Below, one piece after another: positions 15,065-26,091 of a DNA stretch of 64,000 nucleotides (positions within the stretch are counted from its first letter, which is position 1; each line of letters opens with the position of its first letter). The stretch covers positions 682,001-746,000 of the forward strand of contig NZ_JAHUZB010000001.1 of assembly GCF_019218635.1 (NCBI RefSeq), written 5' to 3'. Below the pieces are notes generated by a model that was given only the letters and a program-made list of their open reading frames with translations, was not told the origin of the DNA and ran no database searches. The position numbers and the translations under genes were made by a program. The stretch comes from Enterococcus alishanensis (GTDB lineage: Bacteria; Bacillota; Bacilli; Lactobacillales; Enterococcaceae).

Positions 15065-15969
15065 TTTGGTCTTAAAAAATCACGATATTGAATGTTAGGT
15101 TCAGCCATAATATCTGAGCTGGACTTTCTGATATCTACTTGTTCACCGATGGAAATTAGGTGATTAAGATTTTTTTCATAATCTTCAGCAAAGACGCAGC
15201 TGTATAAAACATCTAATAAAAAACTGATCGAACTATTAATGCTATAGTTTGCAATTTTTGAATAGAGTCTTTCTCTGGTTGTTATGTGCAAAACAGCTTG
15301 AGCTTTTTCAGCAAGCGTATTTTCACCAATGCTTGTTAACGCAATAAAAGGAATTTTTTGTTGATTAAAAAGTTCAGCTAATTTAGTCATCATGACATTT
15401 TCACCGGTATATGAAATCAAAATGCAAACATCATCGGGATGAGTATTATGTGCTTCATAAGATTGTTCATTCATAGTGGATACTACACGAACAGCTCGAT
15501 TGAGTCGGCGCATCTTTAAAGCGAAGTCTTCAGCGATCAATAAATTGGCATTGCTTCCAAAAATCTTAATGGTACGGGCATTGAGCAATAATTGTTGGGC
15601 TTTTTGTAATTGATCATGATGGAGCAAACTTAAGCTGTCAGCGATTGTGTCTTTTTCTAGACTAGCAATTTTATGAGCAACTGTCATAATGCCGTCTTGT
15701 GGCGAAAACGGTAAATTGGCATCAATATCAGTGAAATACGTATTCAAATAGTGGGATTCAGCTAAAAAAGCATCTTTTAAAGCCGACCAACCTGAAAAAT
15801 TTAGTTTTTTAGCGACACGAATTAATGTGGATGGATGGACATAAGTGATTTCGGCAATTTCTTTAACGGTTAAGTCTCTCAACTGACTGTCAGAATGTAA
15901 TAGGAACCTAATAACATTCTCTTCAGCAGTTGAAAAATGAATTTGTTTCATTTTTTCACGGATAAGCAT
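15061..15969 (-). CDS. RpiR-family transcription regulator
   Basis: The 302-residue protein has an N-terminal RpiR HTH (about 10-80, VKEIAEITYVHPSTLIRVAKKLNFSG) and a C-terminal SIS sugar-phosphate-binding domain (about 125-265, IKIFGSNANLLIAEDFA, CILISYTGENVMM). It probably senses a phosphorylated sugar released by the divergent GH4/GH1 genes and controls their shared upstream region. That region (15970-16177) has at least five TTTGTAAAT-like repeats. ATG 15969 follows GGAGGGGA. The exact ligand is unknown; glucose 6-phosphate or a 6-phospho-disaccharide are candidates. Confidence 0.85.
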   Translation of the reverse strand: MLIREKMKQIHFSTAEENVIRFLLHSDSQLRDLTVKEIAEITYVHPSTLIRVAKKLNFSGWSALKDAFLAESHYLNTYFTDIDANLPFSPQDGIMTVAHKIASLEKDTIADSLSLLHHDQLQKAQQLLLNARTIKIFGSNANLLIAEDFALKMRRLNRAVRVVSTMNEQSYEAHNTHPDDVCILISYTGENVMMTKLAELFNQQKIPFIALTSIGENTLAEKAQAVLHITTRERLYSKIANYSINSSISFLLDVLYSCVFAEDYEKNLNHLISIGEQVDIRKSSSDIMAEPNIQYRDFLRPN

Positions 15970-16007
15970 ATATTCCCCTCCAAAATATTTACGATATTTT
16001 TGTATTG

Positions 16008-16155
16008 TTGTAAATGATATTAAAGCAAAGTACTACTGTTTTGCAATAGCGTTTACAAATAATACCGCATATAAAGATAAAATTTGTAAATAGTATTGGA
16101 ATCAACTCAAAACGAATTGTAAATATATTTTACAGATAGGATAATAAATTTGTAA
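16008..16155. promoter_or_regulatory. Cluster of TTTGTAAAT operator-like repeats, with a 17-bp palindrome
   Basis: The 208-bp divergent region has TTGTAAAT near 16008, GTTTACAAAT at 16051, ATTTGTAAAT at 16082, TGTAAATATATTTTACA at 16118-16134 (6-bp inverted arms) and TTTGTAAAT near 16148. All share the half-site TGTAAA. Repeated half-sites between an RpiR gene and its probable targets suggest operators. A partial cre (AGCGTTTACA) overlaps the 16051 copy. Confidence 0.55.
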
Positions 16156-16177
16156 ATTAATTATAAGGAGTGAGCTA

Positions 16178-17566
16178 ATGAATCAAGGTGTAAAAATTGC
16201 CACGATTGGTGGCGGAAGTAGTTATACCCCAGAATTAATGGAAGGTTTTATCAAAAGATATGAGGAATTACCAATTTCAGAGATTTGGTTGGTAGATATT
16301 GAAGCTGGAAAAGAAAAGTTAGCGATTGTCGGAGCAATGGCCCAAAGAATGTGGGATGCTTCACCATATGATGTGAAAATCCATTTGACTTTAGATCGCG
16401 AAGCAGCTTTAAAAGATGCTGATTTTGTTACCACACAATTTCGAGTTGGTTTATTGGAAGCACGAATCAAGGATGAAAGAATCCCTGCTTATTATGGCAT
16501 GTTAGGACAAGAGACTAACGGACCAGGTGGAATTTTTAAAGCGTTAAGAACTGTGCCAATCATTCTGGAAATTGTTGAAGATATGAAACGGCTTTGTCCA
16601 GATGCCTGGTTGATTAATTTTGCCAATCCTAGTGGCATGGTGACAGAAGCCATTGTTCGTTATGGTAAGTGGGAAAAAGTCATTGGTTTATGTAATGTAC
16701 CTGTGATGGCGACGATGATTGAGCCAGCATTAATCGGGAAAAATCCAGATGAGTTAATTTATAAATTTGCTGGGTTAAATCATTTTCACTGGCATAAAGT
16801 TGCGGATAATCATGGCAATGACGTGACGATGGATATCATTGAAAAAATGTATGAAGAAGACAACGGCTTACCGAAAAATATTTTCGATATTCCTTTTTAT
16901 CATGAACAGCTAGAACAGATGAAAATGATTCCTTGTGGTTATCATCGGTATTACTATCGTCAAGAAGAAATGCTGGAACATGCTTTAGAAGAATATCAAA
17001 CAATTGGTACGCGCGCCCAACAAGTCAAGCAAACAGAAACTGAATTATTTGAACTCTACAAAGATCCAGCACTAAATTACAAACCGGAGCAGTTGCAGCA
17101 ACGGGGTGGAGCGTATTACTCTGATGCAGCTTGTGAAACAATTGCTTCAATCTATGCCAATAAAAACACGCAATTGGTCGTTTCTACTAAAAATGATGGT
17201 GCTGTTCCGGATTTACCAGCGGATTGTGTTGTTGAAGTGACTGCTTATGTAGGTGGTCAAGGAGCACGCAATGTTGCCTTTGGTACATTACCGACAGCTG
17301 AAAGAGGTTGGCTGCAAGTGATGAAAGCAATGGAATTATTGACAATTGAGGCTGCAGTCACAGGTGATTATAATACTGTTTTGCAAGCCTTCACGATTAA
17401 TCCATTAATTCCGTCAGGAAAAACTGCCAAACGAGTAATGGATGAATTGTTTATTGCCCACAAAGAATATTTACCAAACTTTAAAGCAACAATCGAAAAA
17501 TTAATGGCAGAAGGAATCGAAGTTCAGGATCAAGTAGCTAGTCATTTAGATTTAATAGAAGTATAA
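16178..17566 (+). CDS. 6-phospho-beta-glucosidase, GH4 (LicH/CelF type)
   Basis: This 462-residue family GH4 enzyme uses NAD+ and a divalent metal and works by an oxidation-elimination mechanism, unlike the GH1 enzymes nearby. Visible features are the N-terminal NAD fold VKIATIGGGSSYTPEL, the NPSG segment in INFANPSGMVTEA, the metal-ligand cysteine in GLCNVP and the histidine in GLNHFHW. It cleaves cellobiose 6-phosphate or similar. It is translated from an AAGGAG site and is followed by a GH1 gene 19 bp downstream, so two mechanistically different phosphoglucosidases share one transcript. Control is probably by the divergent RpiR protein. Confidence 0.9.
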   Translation: MNQGVKIATIGGGSSYTPELMEGFIKRYEELPISEIWLVDIEAGKEKLAIVGAMAQRMWDASPYDVKIHLTLDREAALKDADFVTTQFRVGLLEARIKDERIPAYYGMLGQETNGPGGIFKALRTVPIILEIVEDMKRLCPDAWLINFANPSGMVTEAIVRYGKWEKVIGLCNVPVMATMIEPALIGKNPDELIYKFAGLNHFHWHKVADNHGNDVTMDIIEKMYEEDNGLPKNIFDIPFYHEQLEQMKMIPCGYHRYYYRQEEMLEHALEEYQTIGTRAQQVKQTETELFELYKDPALNYKPEQLQQRGGAYYSDAACETIASIYANKNTQLVVSTKNDGAVPDLPADCVVEVTAYVGGQGARNVAFGTLPTAERGWLQVMKAMELLTIEAAVTGDYNTVLQAFTINPLIPSGKTAKRVMDELFIAHKEYLPNFKATIEKLMAEGIEVQDQVASHLDLIEV

Positions 17567-17573
17567 AACTTAG

Positions 17574-19809
<2,236 letters not shown>

Positions 19810-19812
19810 AAC

Positions 19813-19853
19813 AAGCAGTCAGTTTGTGTTATTCAAGCTGGCTGCTTTTTTTT
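19813..19853 (+). terminator. Rho-independent terminator
   Basis: A 14-bp stem AAGCAGTCAGTTTG/CAAGCTGGCTGCTT (with G-U pairs) and a run of eight T lie just after the HAD gene. Confidence 0.85.
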
Positions 19854-19872
19854 CGGTTGAGATCAAGTAGTT

Positions 19873-20427
19873 TTAGATTTTAATGATACCAAAAGCAGCC
19901 AAAAAATAAATAACTAACAAAGTGAAAACAACTAAAAAGCTAAGAAAAATCATTCCTTGAATCATTCTTTGACTGATGAGTAGTTTTCTTTCTGATACTG
20001 GTTGATAAAAATCCTCTTTATAATAAATAGTGATCCAGAAAAGAAAAATAAGTTGGGCTAATTGAAGAGGGATTACTAGGATAATCGCTTCAAAAATTTC
20101 TGTTTGACGAATAACATTAATAAAGCCGGCAATCGATCCAATGATAGTAGTAAAAGAAATGATGCCAATGAAAACTCCTTGTTGAACTAAGTTAAATAAA
20201 GTAACATCTTGTTTAAGCTTTTTCATATACTTCTCATCTCCTTTCATTAACGCATCCAATGATATTTGATAGTAATCACTGATTTTAATTAGAGTAGGCA
20301 CATCCGGAAAGCTATTTCCAGTTTCCCAACTGGAAACTGTTTGCCTAGAGACAAACAAATAATCAGCAACTTGTTGTTGCGTCAGCTGCAATTCATTTCT
20401 ACGCATTTTTAAAATATTCCCTAACAT
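19873..20427 (-). CDS. Membrane-anchored XRE-family regulator
   Basis: The 184-residue protein has an N-terminal Cro/CI-type HTH (about 5-60, LTQQQVADYLFVSRQTVSSWETG) followed by three predicted membrane helices (about 80-105, 113-133 and 155-180). Small membrane-bound XRE proteins of this type are common in Lactobacillales and often act with unknown small-protein or transport partners. Here it is monocistronic, convergent with the HAD gene. Its target is unknown. ATG 20427 has a GGGGTGA site. Confidence 0.75.
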   Translation of the reverse strand: MLGNILKMRRNELQLTQQQVADYLFVSRQTVSSWETGNSFPDVPTLIKISDYYQISLDALMKGDEKYMKKLKQDVTLFNLVQQGVFIGIISFTTIIGSIAGFINVIRQTEIFEAIILVIPLQLAQLIFLFWITIYYKEDFYQPVSERKLLISQRMIQGMIFLSFLVVFTLLVIYFLAAFGIIKI

Positions 20428-20510
20428 ATTTTCACCCCTTACTTAATTTAATTGTAAATGAAAGAGGAGAATTTACTAGCAAATATTCTTGGCATCATTG
20501 ATTTAACAAC

Positions 20511-20547
20511 AAAAAAACTCCAGAAAGGAATTATCCTTCGTGGAGTT
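20511..20547 (-). terminator. Terminator of the glucitol-type PTS operon
   Basis: On the minus strand, AACTCCA...TGGAGTT encloses an inner GAAGGATAATTCCTTTC hairpin and ends in seven T. It lies downstream of the EIIBC stop codon. Confidence 0.8.
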
Positions 20548-20559
20548 CAAAAAATATTT

Positions 20560-21585
20560 TTATTTATATAGTCCAAAACTAAATAGCCAAGCAATTAAAA
20601 CAGAAAGGGGACCCGTCAAAAGCCTTGAGAAAAGTACAGCTGGTACACCAATTTCAACTGTATAAGGTTCTGCTTCAGAAAGAGTTAAACCAACAGGAAC
20701 AAAATCTGCACCAGCTTGGGAATTAATCGCAAACAATGCTGGTAAAGCCATAGCAGGAGCAATCGAACCTTTACCAATTTCTACGCCTAAAAGTACACCA
20801 ACAACTTGAGCAATAACAGCTCCAGGTCCTAATACTGGTGATAAGATTGGAATTGTACAGATTAAGGATAAAATGACCATCCCAACAATATTATTTGCTA
20901 AAGGTCGGACACCTGTCGCAATAAAGTTACCGATACCAGTGTAATTAATCAAACCTACTAACATACTTACAAAGGTCATAAAAGGTAAGATATTTTTGAT
21001 AACCATGTCTAAAGTATCTCGCCCAGCTTGATAAAAAACACCGACAAACTGTCCTACGACACGACCAATTTTATTAATTAAGCCGAAAATCCCACCTTGC
21101 TTTTGCGTAGCTGCTTTTTTCTCTTTGACATCGGCTTTTGCCTGCGCATATTTATCTTGAAAGTTTTCTTCATTTTCTTCAGGAGCTACTACTGGTTCTA
21201 CACTAACTTCATCAGATTCTTCCACGATCCGAATATTTTCTGGCTTCACTCCAGAAACAAAAATATCTTCTGTGATATGTTTTGCCAGAGGTCCAGAAGG
21301 GGAGGAAGGCAGAACATCCACGGTTGGCACCCGTTTCATGGGATAAACGCCAATCCGTGCAGTCCCACCACAGTCAATTACAGCACACATCATCTCATCT
21401 TCAGGAATCGAAGTCTTAAAGCCATCGACGGCTTCTCCGCCGGATAGTTCAGCAATTTTTTCAGCAACTGGATGAATCCCACCACCAGTTACAGAGGCTA
21501 TTTTTATTTTTTTTCCTTCAGGTTTTAATTCAAAGCCAGGTCCCCAGCCATTATTTCCACGACCTACAAAGATTTTTCTATACAT
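20560..21585 (-). CDS. PTS glucitol/sorbitol-type EIIBC
   Basis: The 341-residue protein has an N-terminal glucitol-type EIIB (1-120) with the conserved [14 protein letters not shown] segment holding the phosphocysteine (Cys72), a charged linker (about 130-165), and a membrane EIIC2 part (about 180-341, [21 protein letters not shown]). In this family the membrane domain is split between two proteins, this one and the EIIC encoded upstream. ATG 21585 is chosen because the ATG at 21600 lies within the ATGGAGG ribosome site. The third subunit, EIIA, is missing here but is encoded at 29716, at the far end of the divergent operon. The substrate is probably a polyol, not necessarily glucitol. Confidence 0.88.
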   Translation of the reverse strand: MYRKIFVGRGNNGWGPGFELKPEGKKIKIASVTGGGIHPVAEKIAELSGGEAVDGFKTSIPEDEMMCAVIDCGGTARIGVYPMKRVPTVDVLPSSPSGPLAKHITEDIFVSGVKPENIRIVEESDEVSVEPVVAPEENEENFQDKYAQAKADVKEKKAATQKQGGIFGLINKIGRVVGQFVGVFYQAGRDTLDMVIKNILPFMTFVSMLVGLINYTGIGNFIATGVRPLANNIVGMVILSLICTIPILSPVLGPGAVIAQVVGVLLGVEIGKGSIAPAMALPALFAINSQAGADFVPVGLTLSEAEPYTVEIGVPAVLFSRLLTGPLSVLIAWLFSFGLYK

Positions 21586-21600
21586 AGTTTTGTCCTCCAT

Positions 21601-22125
21601 CTAGGCTTCTGCCGGTTCTTTCCACATAATTTTAGTTAATGTTTCTGTACAAATACCACGAATTAGAATGACGATTAAGCCTACAAGAAAATAGCGAACG
21701 GCTAAAGGCATTGTTGACAAACCTAAAGTAGTAATCCCAGATGAAATACCCGTCCAAACAAATAATTCTCCAGCATTCGCATGGGGAAATAGACCAGTAA
21801 TTGGGTGAACTAATGAAACCGCTGAGTCGTAAAAAGCTGGTTTTTGTTTTTCTTTTAAGAAACGTCCGAAGGAATAACACATCGGATTGGTCATGAAAAA
21901 GACCGCCAATAGTGGGAATAGGGAGTAGCGTAAGACAATATTTTTAGTACAAAATTGAGCGAAATTCGTTACCCGTTCTTCTCCAATTAAAGCTATAAGA
22001 GCATTTACAAATGTTAATAAGACCATCAAGGTAGGCAAAATCCCAGTAATTAAACCAACTAAGTTTTCCCCACCTGCATTAAAAATTCCGATAAATCCTT
22101 CTGCAATCTTTACTAAAAAGTCCAT
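21601..22125 (-). CDS. PTS glucitol/sorbitol-type EIIC
   Basis: The 174-residue membrane subunit (SrlA/GutA type) has an N-terminal amphipathic segment (DFLVKIAEGFIGIFNAGGE) and about four membrane helices. The motif NPMCYSFGRFLKEKQKPAFYDS is typical of the family. It is cotranscribed with gutM: its ATG overlaps the gutM stop, and its stop is immediately followed by the ribosome site of the EIIBC gene. Together with EIIBC and the EIIA at 29716 it forms one complete transporter. Confidence 0.9.
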   Translation of the reverse strand: MDFLVKIAEGFIGIFNAGGENLVGLITGILPTLMVLLTFVNALIALIGEERVTNFAQFCTKNIVLRYSLFPLLAVFFMTNPMCYSFGRFLKEKQKPAFYDSAVSLVHPITGLFPHANAGELFVWTGISSGITTLGLSTMPLAVRYFLVGLIVILIRGICTETLTKIMWKEPAEA

Positions 22126-22517
22126 TAGATTCCCTCCGCTTTCATTATTTCTTGATTGATTAAATCAAAGGCTTGTTGAAAAGCTCTGATTCTTTGTTTC
22201 CCCTTTAAAGCCGTCATTGTTTCATTGACATTTTTTCCTATCAATCGTTCTTTTTGTTTGAATCGAGCAAAAACGGTATAACCAGACATTTCGCGATAGT
22301 CTAAAATCGTACCGTGTTCATCCGCCACAAGTAGAGAAATTACACCTTTTCCCATTTTAAATTTTGCTTTGGCGACGCCCACACCTAAGTAACCATCAGA
22401 TCGATGCTTAATTTGATTCAACATATGATGATAATTTTTATGCTGAAAATATGACATGCCAATCTGTATTCCCCAACAAAGCACTAATAAAATAATTAAA
22501 CCAGCATAGTTAGCCAT
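22125..22517 (-). CDS. gutM: GutM-like regulator / accessory protein of glucitol-type PTS
   Basis: The 130-residue protein has one N-terminal membrane helix (about 5-24) and a conserved GYLGVGVAKAKFKMGKGVISLL segment, as in GutM, the activator-type protein of glucitol operons. It is the first gene of the minus-strand gutM-EIIC-EIIBC operon, with GAGGAGG before ATG 22517. A cre-like site lies just upstream at 22540. Whether it acts on transcription or on the permease is not settled for the family. Confidence 0.82.
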   Translation of the reverse strand: MANYAGLIILLVLCWGIQIGMSYFQHKNYHHMLNQIKHRSDGYLGVGVAKAKFKMGKGVISLLVADEHGTILDYREMSGYTVFARFKQKERLIGKNVNETMTALKGKQRIRAFQQAFDLINQEIMKAEGI

Positions 22518-22539
22518 AGTCTTCCTCCTCTTTTCTATA

Positions 22540-22553
22540 TGTAAGCGCTTGTA
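22540..22553 (-). promoter_or_regulatory. cre-like CcpA site upstream of gutM
   Basis: The minus-strand reading TACAAGCGCTTACA matches TGNAANCGNWNNCA with a single mismatch. It lies 23 bp before the gutM start codon, where binding would block transcription. Confidence 0.6.
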
Positions 22554-22605
22554 TAAACAAAATCTTAAATTTTTTTGAAATCAATGTCAATGGAATTTTA
22601 TCATA

Positions 22606-22640
22606 ATTCACATATTGGAACATATGTGATATTTGTGAAT
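22606..22640. promoter_or_regulatory. Palindromic operator between gutM and the SAF-dehydrogenase operon
   Basis: CACATAT and ATATGTG are inverted around a 6-nt spacer (22609-22628). They are nested in the outer inverted pair ATTCACA (22606-22612) and TGTGAAT (22634-22640). The position upstream of the strong plus-strand promoter, in the only shared control region of both half-operons, makes it the best candidate site for the SorC-type regulator encoded at 24114. Confidence 0.55.
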
Positions 22641-22690
22641 AAATCGGAAATTATGTTACATTACAATTAGAAAAAATATGTATTTACTCA

Positions 22691-22719
22691 TTGACTTTTA
22701 AAATAAAGCACTTTATGAT
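22691..22719 (+). promoter_or_regulatory. Sigma-A promoter of the SAF-dehydrogenase/TPP-dehydrogenase operon
   Basis: TTGACT (22691-22696), a 17-bp spacer and TATGAT (22714-22719), located 55 bp before ATG 22774. Confidence 0.75.
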
Positions 22720-22773
22720 TGTTTGTGTATCATATGTTACGTGTAATAACAAAAGAGAAGGAGCGATAACAGT

Positions 22774-24021
22774 ATGACAATTTATCAACAGTTGTTACAA
22801 AGACAAGCAGAAGAAAATCCAATCAAAGTCGGGGTAATCGGTGCAGGACAAATGGGTTATGGCATGATTGCACAAATTGCAACGATCCCAGGAATGGCAG
22901 TCACTGGCGTGAGTGATATTCGCCAAGAATTTGCTCAAAAAGCAGCCGATGCGTATTTAGCTTCATCAGATATCAAAAATAAAGTGTTAGTAACTACCGA
23001 TTTTAAAGAAGTCATTCATTCGCCAAACGTTGAAGTGATTGTAGATGCGACGGGTGTACCAGAAGTTGGGGCAAAAATTGCTTTGGAAACGTTGATCGCC
23101 AAAAAACAATTGGTTCTATTAAATGTTGAAATTGATATCACCATTGGACCATTGATGCATAAGCTTTATCAAGCAGCTGATTTAGTTTATACCGGTTCTG
23201 ATGGAGATGAACCCGCAGCAACAACAGAGCTTTTTGAATTTGCTAAATCAATGGGAATGGAAGTTTTAGTAGCTGGTAAAGGTAAAAATAATAAATTAAA
23301 TGTTGGTGCAAATCCAGATACTGCTCAAGCAGAAGCAGATAAGAAACAAATGGCTTCTCATATGTTGGCAGCCTTTCAAGATGGTACAAAAACAATGGCA
23401 GAAATGAATTTACTATCAAATGCGATCGGATTTGTACCAGATAAAGTAGGAATGCATGGACTAGCAGGAGATGTAGACTCGGTTATTAAAGATTTAGATT
23501 TGAAAGAAAATGGAGGCGTCTTAAGTAAATATGGCGTAGTAGAATATGTTGATGGGTTGGCACCAGGGGTCTTTGTCATTGTGAAAGGACAAAATGAAGG
23601 CGTCCGTCATGAGTTAAGTTACTTAATGAAGACAGGTGATCGGGATCATCATATTTTATATCGACCATATCACTTAGCAAGTTTAGAAACACCGATTACA
23701 ATCGCAAAAGCAGTTTTAAGAAATGATCATGCTATTGTACCGTTAGGCGCACCAGTTTCAGAAACTGTAGCTGTAACGAAAAAGGATATTGCTGAAGGTG
23801 AAAAACTAGATGGTATTGGTGGATTCTGCGTCCGTGGCGTATTGGAAACTCATGTTGATATGAAAAAAGATGGTCATATTCCAATTGGTTTAATTTCTGG
23901 AAATGTGATTGCCCGTCGACCAATTAAAGCGGGAACGTTTATTACTGAAGAAGATGTTGTATTGGATGAATCAACGACAGTTTATCAATTAAGAAAATTA
24001 CAAGATAGTACATTTGATTAA
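22774..24021 (+). CDS. NAD(P)-dependent homoserine-dehydrogenase-like oxidoreductase with C-terminal SAF domain
   Basis: The 415-residue protein has an N-terminal Rossmann fold (VGVIGAGQMGYGMIAQIA at about 18-35), a central substrate domain with GSDGDEPAATTELFEFAKSMG, and a C-terminal SAF domain (about 335-400, VTKKDIAEGEKLDGIGG and RRPIKAGTFITEEDV). This is the COG4091 architecture, predicted homoserine dehydrogenases with SAF domains, whose biological roles are mostly unassigned. It is the first gene after the promoter at 22691, divergent from the glucitol-type PTS and upstream of a SorC regulator and a 2-oxoacid dehydrogenase complex. It probably oxidises the phosphorylated polyol imported by that PTS, but no substrate can be named. 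It is not likely to make threonine, since no other aspartate-pathway genes are near. Confidence 0.75.
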   Translation: MTIYQQLLQRQAEENPIKVGVIGAGQMGYGMIAQIATIPGMAVTGVSDIRQEFAQKAADAYLASSDIKNKVLVTTDFKEVIHSPNVEVIVDATGVPEVGAKIALETLIAKKQLVLLNVEIDITIGPLMHKLYQAADLVYTGSDGDEPAATTELFEFAKSMGMEVLVAGKGKNNKLNVGANPDTAQAEADKKQMASHMLAAFQDGTKTMAEMNLLSNAIGFVPDKVGMHGLAGDVDSVIKDLDLKENGGVLSKYGVVEYVDGLAPGVFVIVKGQNEGVRHELSYLMKTGDRDHHILYRPYHLASLETPITIAKAVLRNDHAIVPLGAPVSETVAVTKKDIAEGEKLDGIGGFCVRGVLETHVDMKKDGHIPIGLISGNVIARRPIKAGTFITEEDVVLDESTTVYQLRKLQDSTFD

Positions 24022-24113
24022 AAAATGTGGTTGATTGTGAAAACCATACATTTTCACTAATTTTTCTTGTAAAATAAAGAGTATTAATAAAAAGGAAAAT
24101 TCGGAGGGGAATT

Positions 24114-25067
24114 ATGAGCTATTCACAAGATATGCATTTATTAGTTGGGATTGCCACAATGTATTACGACGAGGGAGCGAAACAAGCTGATATTGCCAAA
24201 AAATATAATATCAGCCGCTCGCTTGTTTCAAAATATCTTACAAAAGCAAGAGAATTGGGATTAGTTGAAATTATTATTCATGACGAAATGATTCATCCCC
24301 ATAAAAATATCGAGGACAAAATAAAAAGACGCTACAATTTAGACGAAGTGATTTGCGTAGATTCAAAAGAACCCGAGCAATTAATTAAAAAATTAGGCGT
24401 AGCTGCAGCAAAATATCTAACTCGTGTCATTCAGCCAAACCAAATTGTCGGCGTGTCAGCCGGCAACACTGTGCATGAAATGGCGTTGAATTTTTACTCA
24501 AAAAATAAATTATCATCAGTGACTTTTGTTCCTTTAGCAGGTGGATTGGGTCAGCAACATAGTGCGATTCAAGCCAATACAGTTTGTGAAATATTAGGTC
24601 AAAAAAGCGGGGGTCAATATTTAGCTTTGCATGCACCGATTACGACAGACACAAAAGAAGCGAAAGAAGTTTTTATGAATCAATCCTTTATTAAAAAGGT
24701 ATTCACTAAAGCAGCAGCAGCGGATATTGCGGTTGTTGGAATTGGTGGTTCACCGGTGTATTCAACGATGACTAAAATTTATTTGACTGAAAAAAACAAT
24801 GAATTGGCTGAGGATATTAAACGAACGGATATTGTTGGAGATATTTGTTACAACTTTATTGACAAGCAAGGTGCATTAGTAGACTGTAACTGGAATCAAC
24901 GAGTGATTTCGTTACCATTAGACGATTTGAAAAAAATACCAAAAGTGATTGGTGTCTGTGGTGGTCATGATAAGGTTGAAAGTATTCATGCAGCGATTTC
25001 TGGTGGCTTAATCAATATTTTAATTACGGATGATATTACCGCAAATTTATTACTAGATTTTATGTAG
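24114..25067 (+). CDS. SorC/DeoR-type sugar-binding transcription regulator
   Basis: The 317-residue protein has an N-terminal HTH (about 15-55, KQADIAKKYNISRSLVSKYLTKARELGL) and a C-terminal sugar-phosphate-binding domain (about 60-315; VGVSAGNTVHEMA, FVPLAGGLG, VVGIGG, GHDKVESIHAAI), as in SorC, DeoR and CggR. It lies between the SAF dehydrogenase and the E1alpha gene, on the same strand, and probably responds to the phosphorylated PTS substrate. The palindrome at 22606-22640 is its likely site. The 92-bp gap upstream contains a weak hairpin but no clear promoter. Confidence 0.85.
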   Translation: MSYSQDMHLLVGIATMYYDEGAKQADIAKKYNISRSLVSKYLTKARELGLVEIIIHDEMIHPHKNIEDKIKRRYNLDEVICVDSKEPEQLIKKLGVAAAKYLTRVIQPNQIVGVSAGNTVHEMALNFYSKNKLSSVTFVPLAGGLGQQHSAIQANTVCEILGQKSGGQYLALHAPITTDTKEAKEVFMNQSFIKKVFTKAAAADIAVVGIGGSPVYSTMTKIYLTEKNNELAEDIKRTDIVGDICYNFIDKQGALVDCNWNQRVISLPLDDLKKIPKVIGVCGGHDKVESIHAAISGGLINILITDDITANLLLDFM

Positions 25068-25089
25068 TCGTCACAAAGGAGTGTCGGCA

Positions 25090-26079
25090 ATGAGCATGTC
25101 ATTACCAAATGATGCTGGATTAACGGATCAAGAATTAAAAGAAATATATGAAACGATGTGGAATATTCGTTTTTTTGATGAGAAGGTGGATCAGCTTTTC
25201 GCCAAGGGTGTGATTCACGGAACAACTCACTTGGCAGTAGGTCAAGAAGCAACTGCAGCAGGAAGTGGCGCGGTTCTAAGAAAAACTGACTGGATCACTG
25301 CTACTCACCGCGGTCATGGTCAAACGATTGCTAAAGGGACCAATATTCATGCGATGATGGCAGAATTATTTGGTCGAACGACTGGTACCAATAAAGGTAA
25401 AGGTGGTTCGATGCATATTGCTGATCTCGACACAGGAAATCTCGGAGCTAATGGTATTGTGGGTGGTGGATTTCCAATTGCAACCGGAGCTGCTTTGACT
25501 GAGAAGTTGAAAAAAACAGACACAGTTGCTTTGGCCTATGCTGGTGACGGCTCTACTAATGAAGGAAGCTTTCATGAGTCTGTCAATTTAGCTGCTATTT
25601 GGGATTTACCTGTTATATTTTTTATTGAAAATAATCAATATGGTATGAGTGGTCCTTTTAAGAAAATGATGCGAGTAGATAAATTATCTGATCGGGCTAA
25701 AGCATATGGGATTGAAGGCGTAACTATCGATGGCAATGATTTGATTGAGGTTATTAATACGACTTATGCAGCAGTAGAAAAAGCTCGCCGTGGTGAAGGA
25801 CCAACCTTGATTGAGGCAATGACTTACCGTTGGAAAGGGCATTCAAAATCTGATGCAAAAAAATATCGTACAAAAGAAGAAGAGGAAGATTGGCGAAAAA
25901 ATCGTGATCCGATTCGCTTAGCGAAAGAACAGATGATCGGAGCGGGCATTTTTACAGAAGAAGAAGCTGAAGAAATTCGGTTACAGGCAAAACAACGAAT
26001 TGAAGATGCCGTGACTTTTGCAGAAGAAAGTCCAATGCCAGCTTTAGAAACTCTTTACGAAAACGTTTATGCGGATTAG
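25090..26079 (+). CDS. acoA: TPP-dependent dehydrogenase E1 component, alpha subunit (acetoin dehydrogenase type)
   Basis: The 329-residue alpha subunit binds thiamine diphosphate through the GDGSTNEGSFHESVNLAAIW...NN motif (about residues 153-182). Other E1alpha landmarks are THRGHGQ, GKGGSMHI and the phosphorylation-loop region YRWKGHSKSDAKKYR. It works with the beta subunit at 26092 to decarboxylate or cleave the substrate and pass the acyl group to lipoyl-E2. Its size and sequence look closer to acetoin dehydrogenase (AcoA) than to pyruvate dehydrogenase. ATG 25090 has AAAGGAG 8 nt upstream; the in-frame GTG at 25081 overlaps that site. Genome context (PTS and SAF dehydrogenase) suggests a substrate other than free acetoin. 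Confidence 0.85.
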   Translation: MSMSLPNDAGLTDQELKEIYETMWNIRFFDEKVDQLFAKGVIHGTTHLAVGQEATAAGSGAVLRKTDWITATHRGHGQTIAKGTNIHAMMAELFGRTTGTNKGKGGSMHIADLDTGNLGANGIVGGGFPIATGAALTEKLKKTDTVALAYAGDGSTNEGSFHESVNLAAIWDLPVIFFIENNQYGMSGPFKKMMRVDKLSDRAKAYGIEGVTIDGNDLIEVINTTYAAVEKARRGEGPTLIEAMTYRWKGHSKSDAKKYRTKEEEEDWRKNRDPIRLAKEQMIGAGIFTEEEAEEIRLQAKQRIEDAVTFAEESPMPALETLYENVYAD

Positions 26080-26091
26080 GAGGGAATTGTC

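Noticed and set aside
22774-24021. Assignment as biosynthetic homoserine dehydrogenase (hom)
   Set aside because: The SAF domain and the PTS/TPP-dehydrogenase context do not fit threonine or methionine synthesis.
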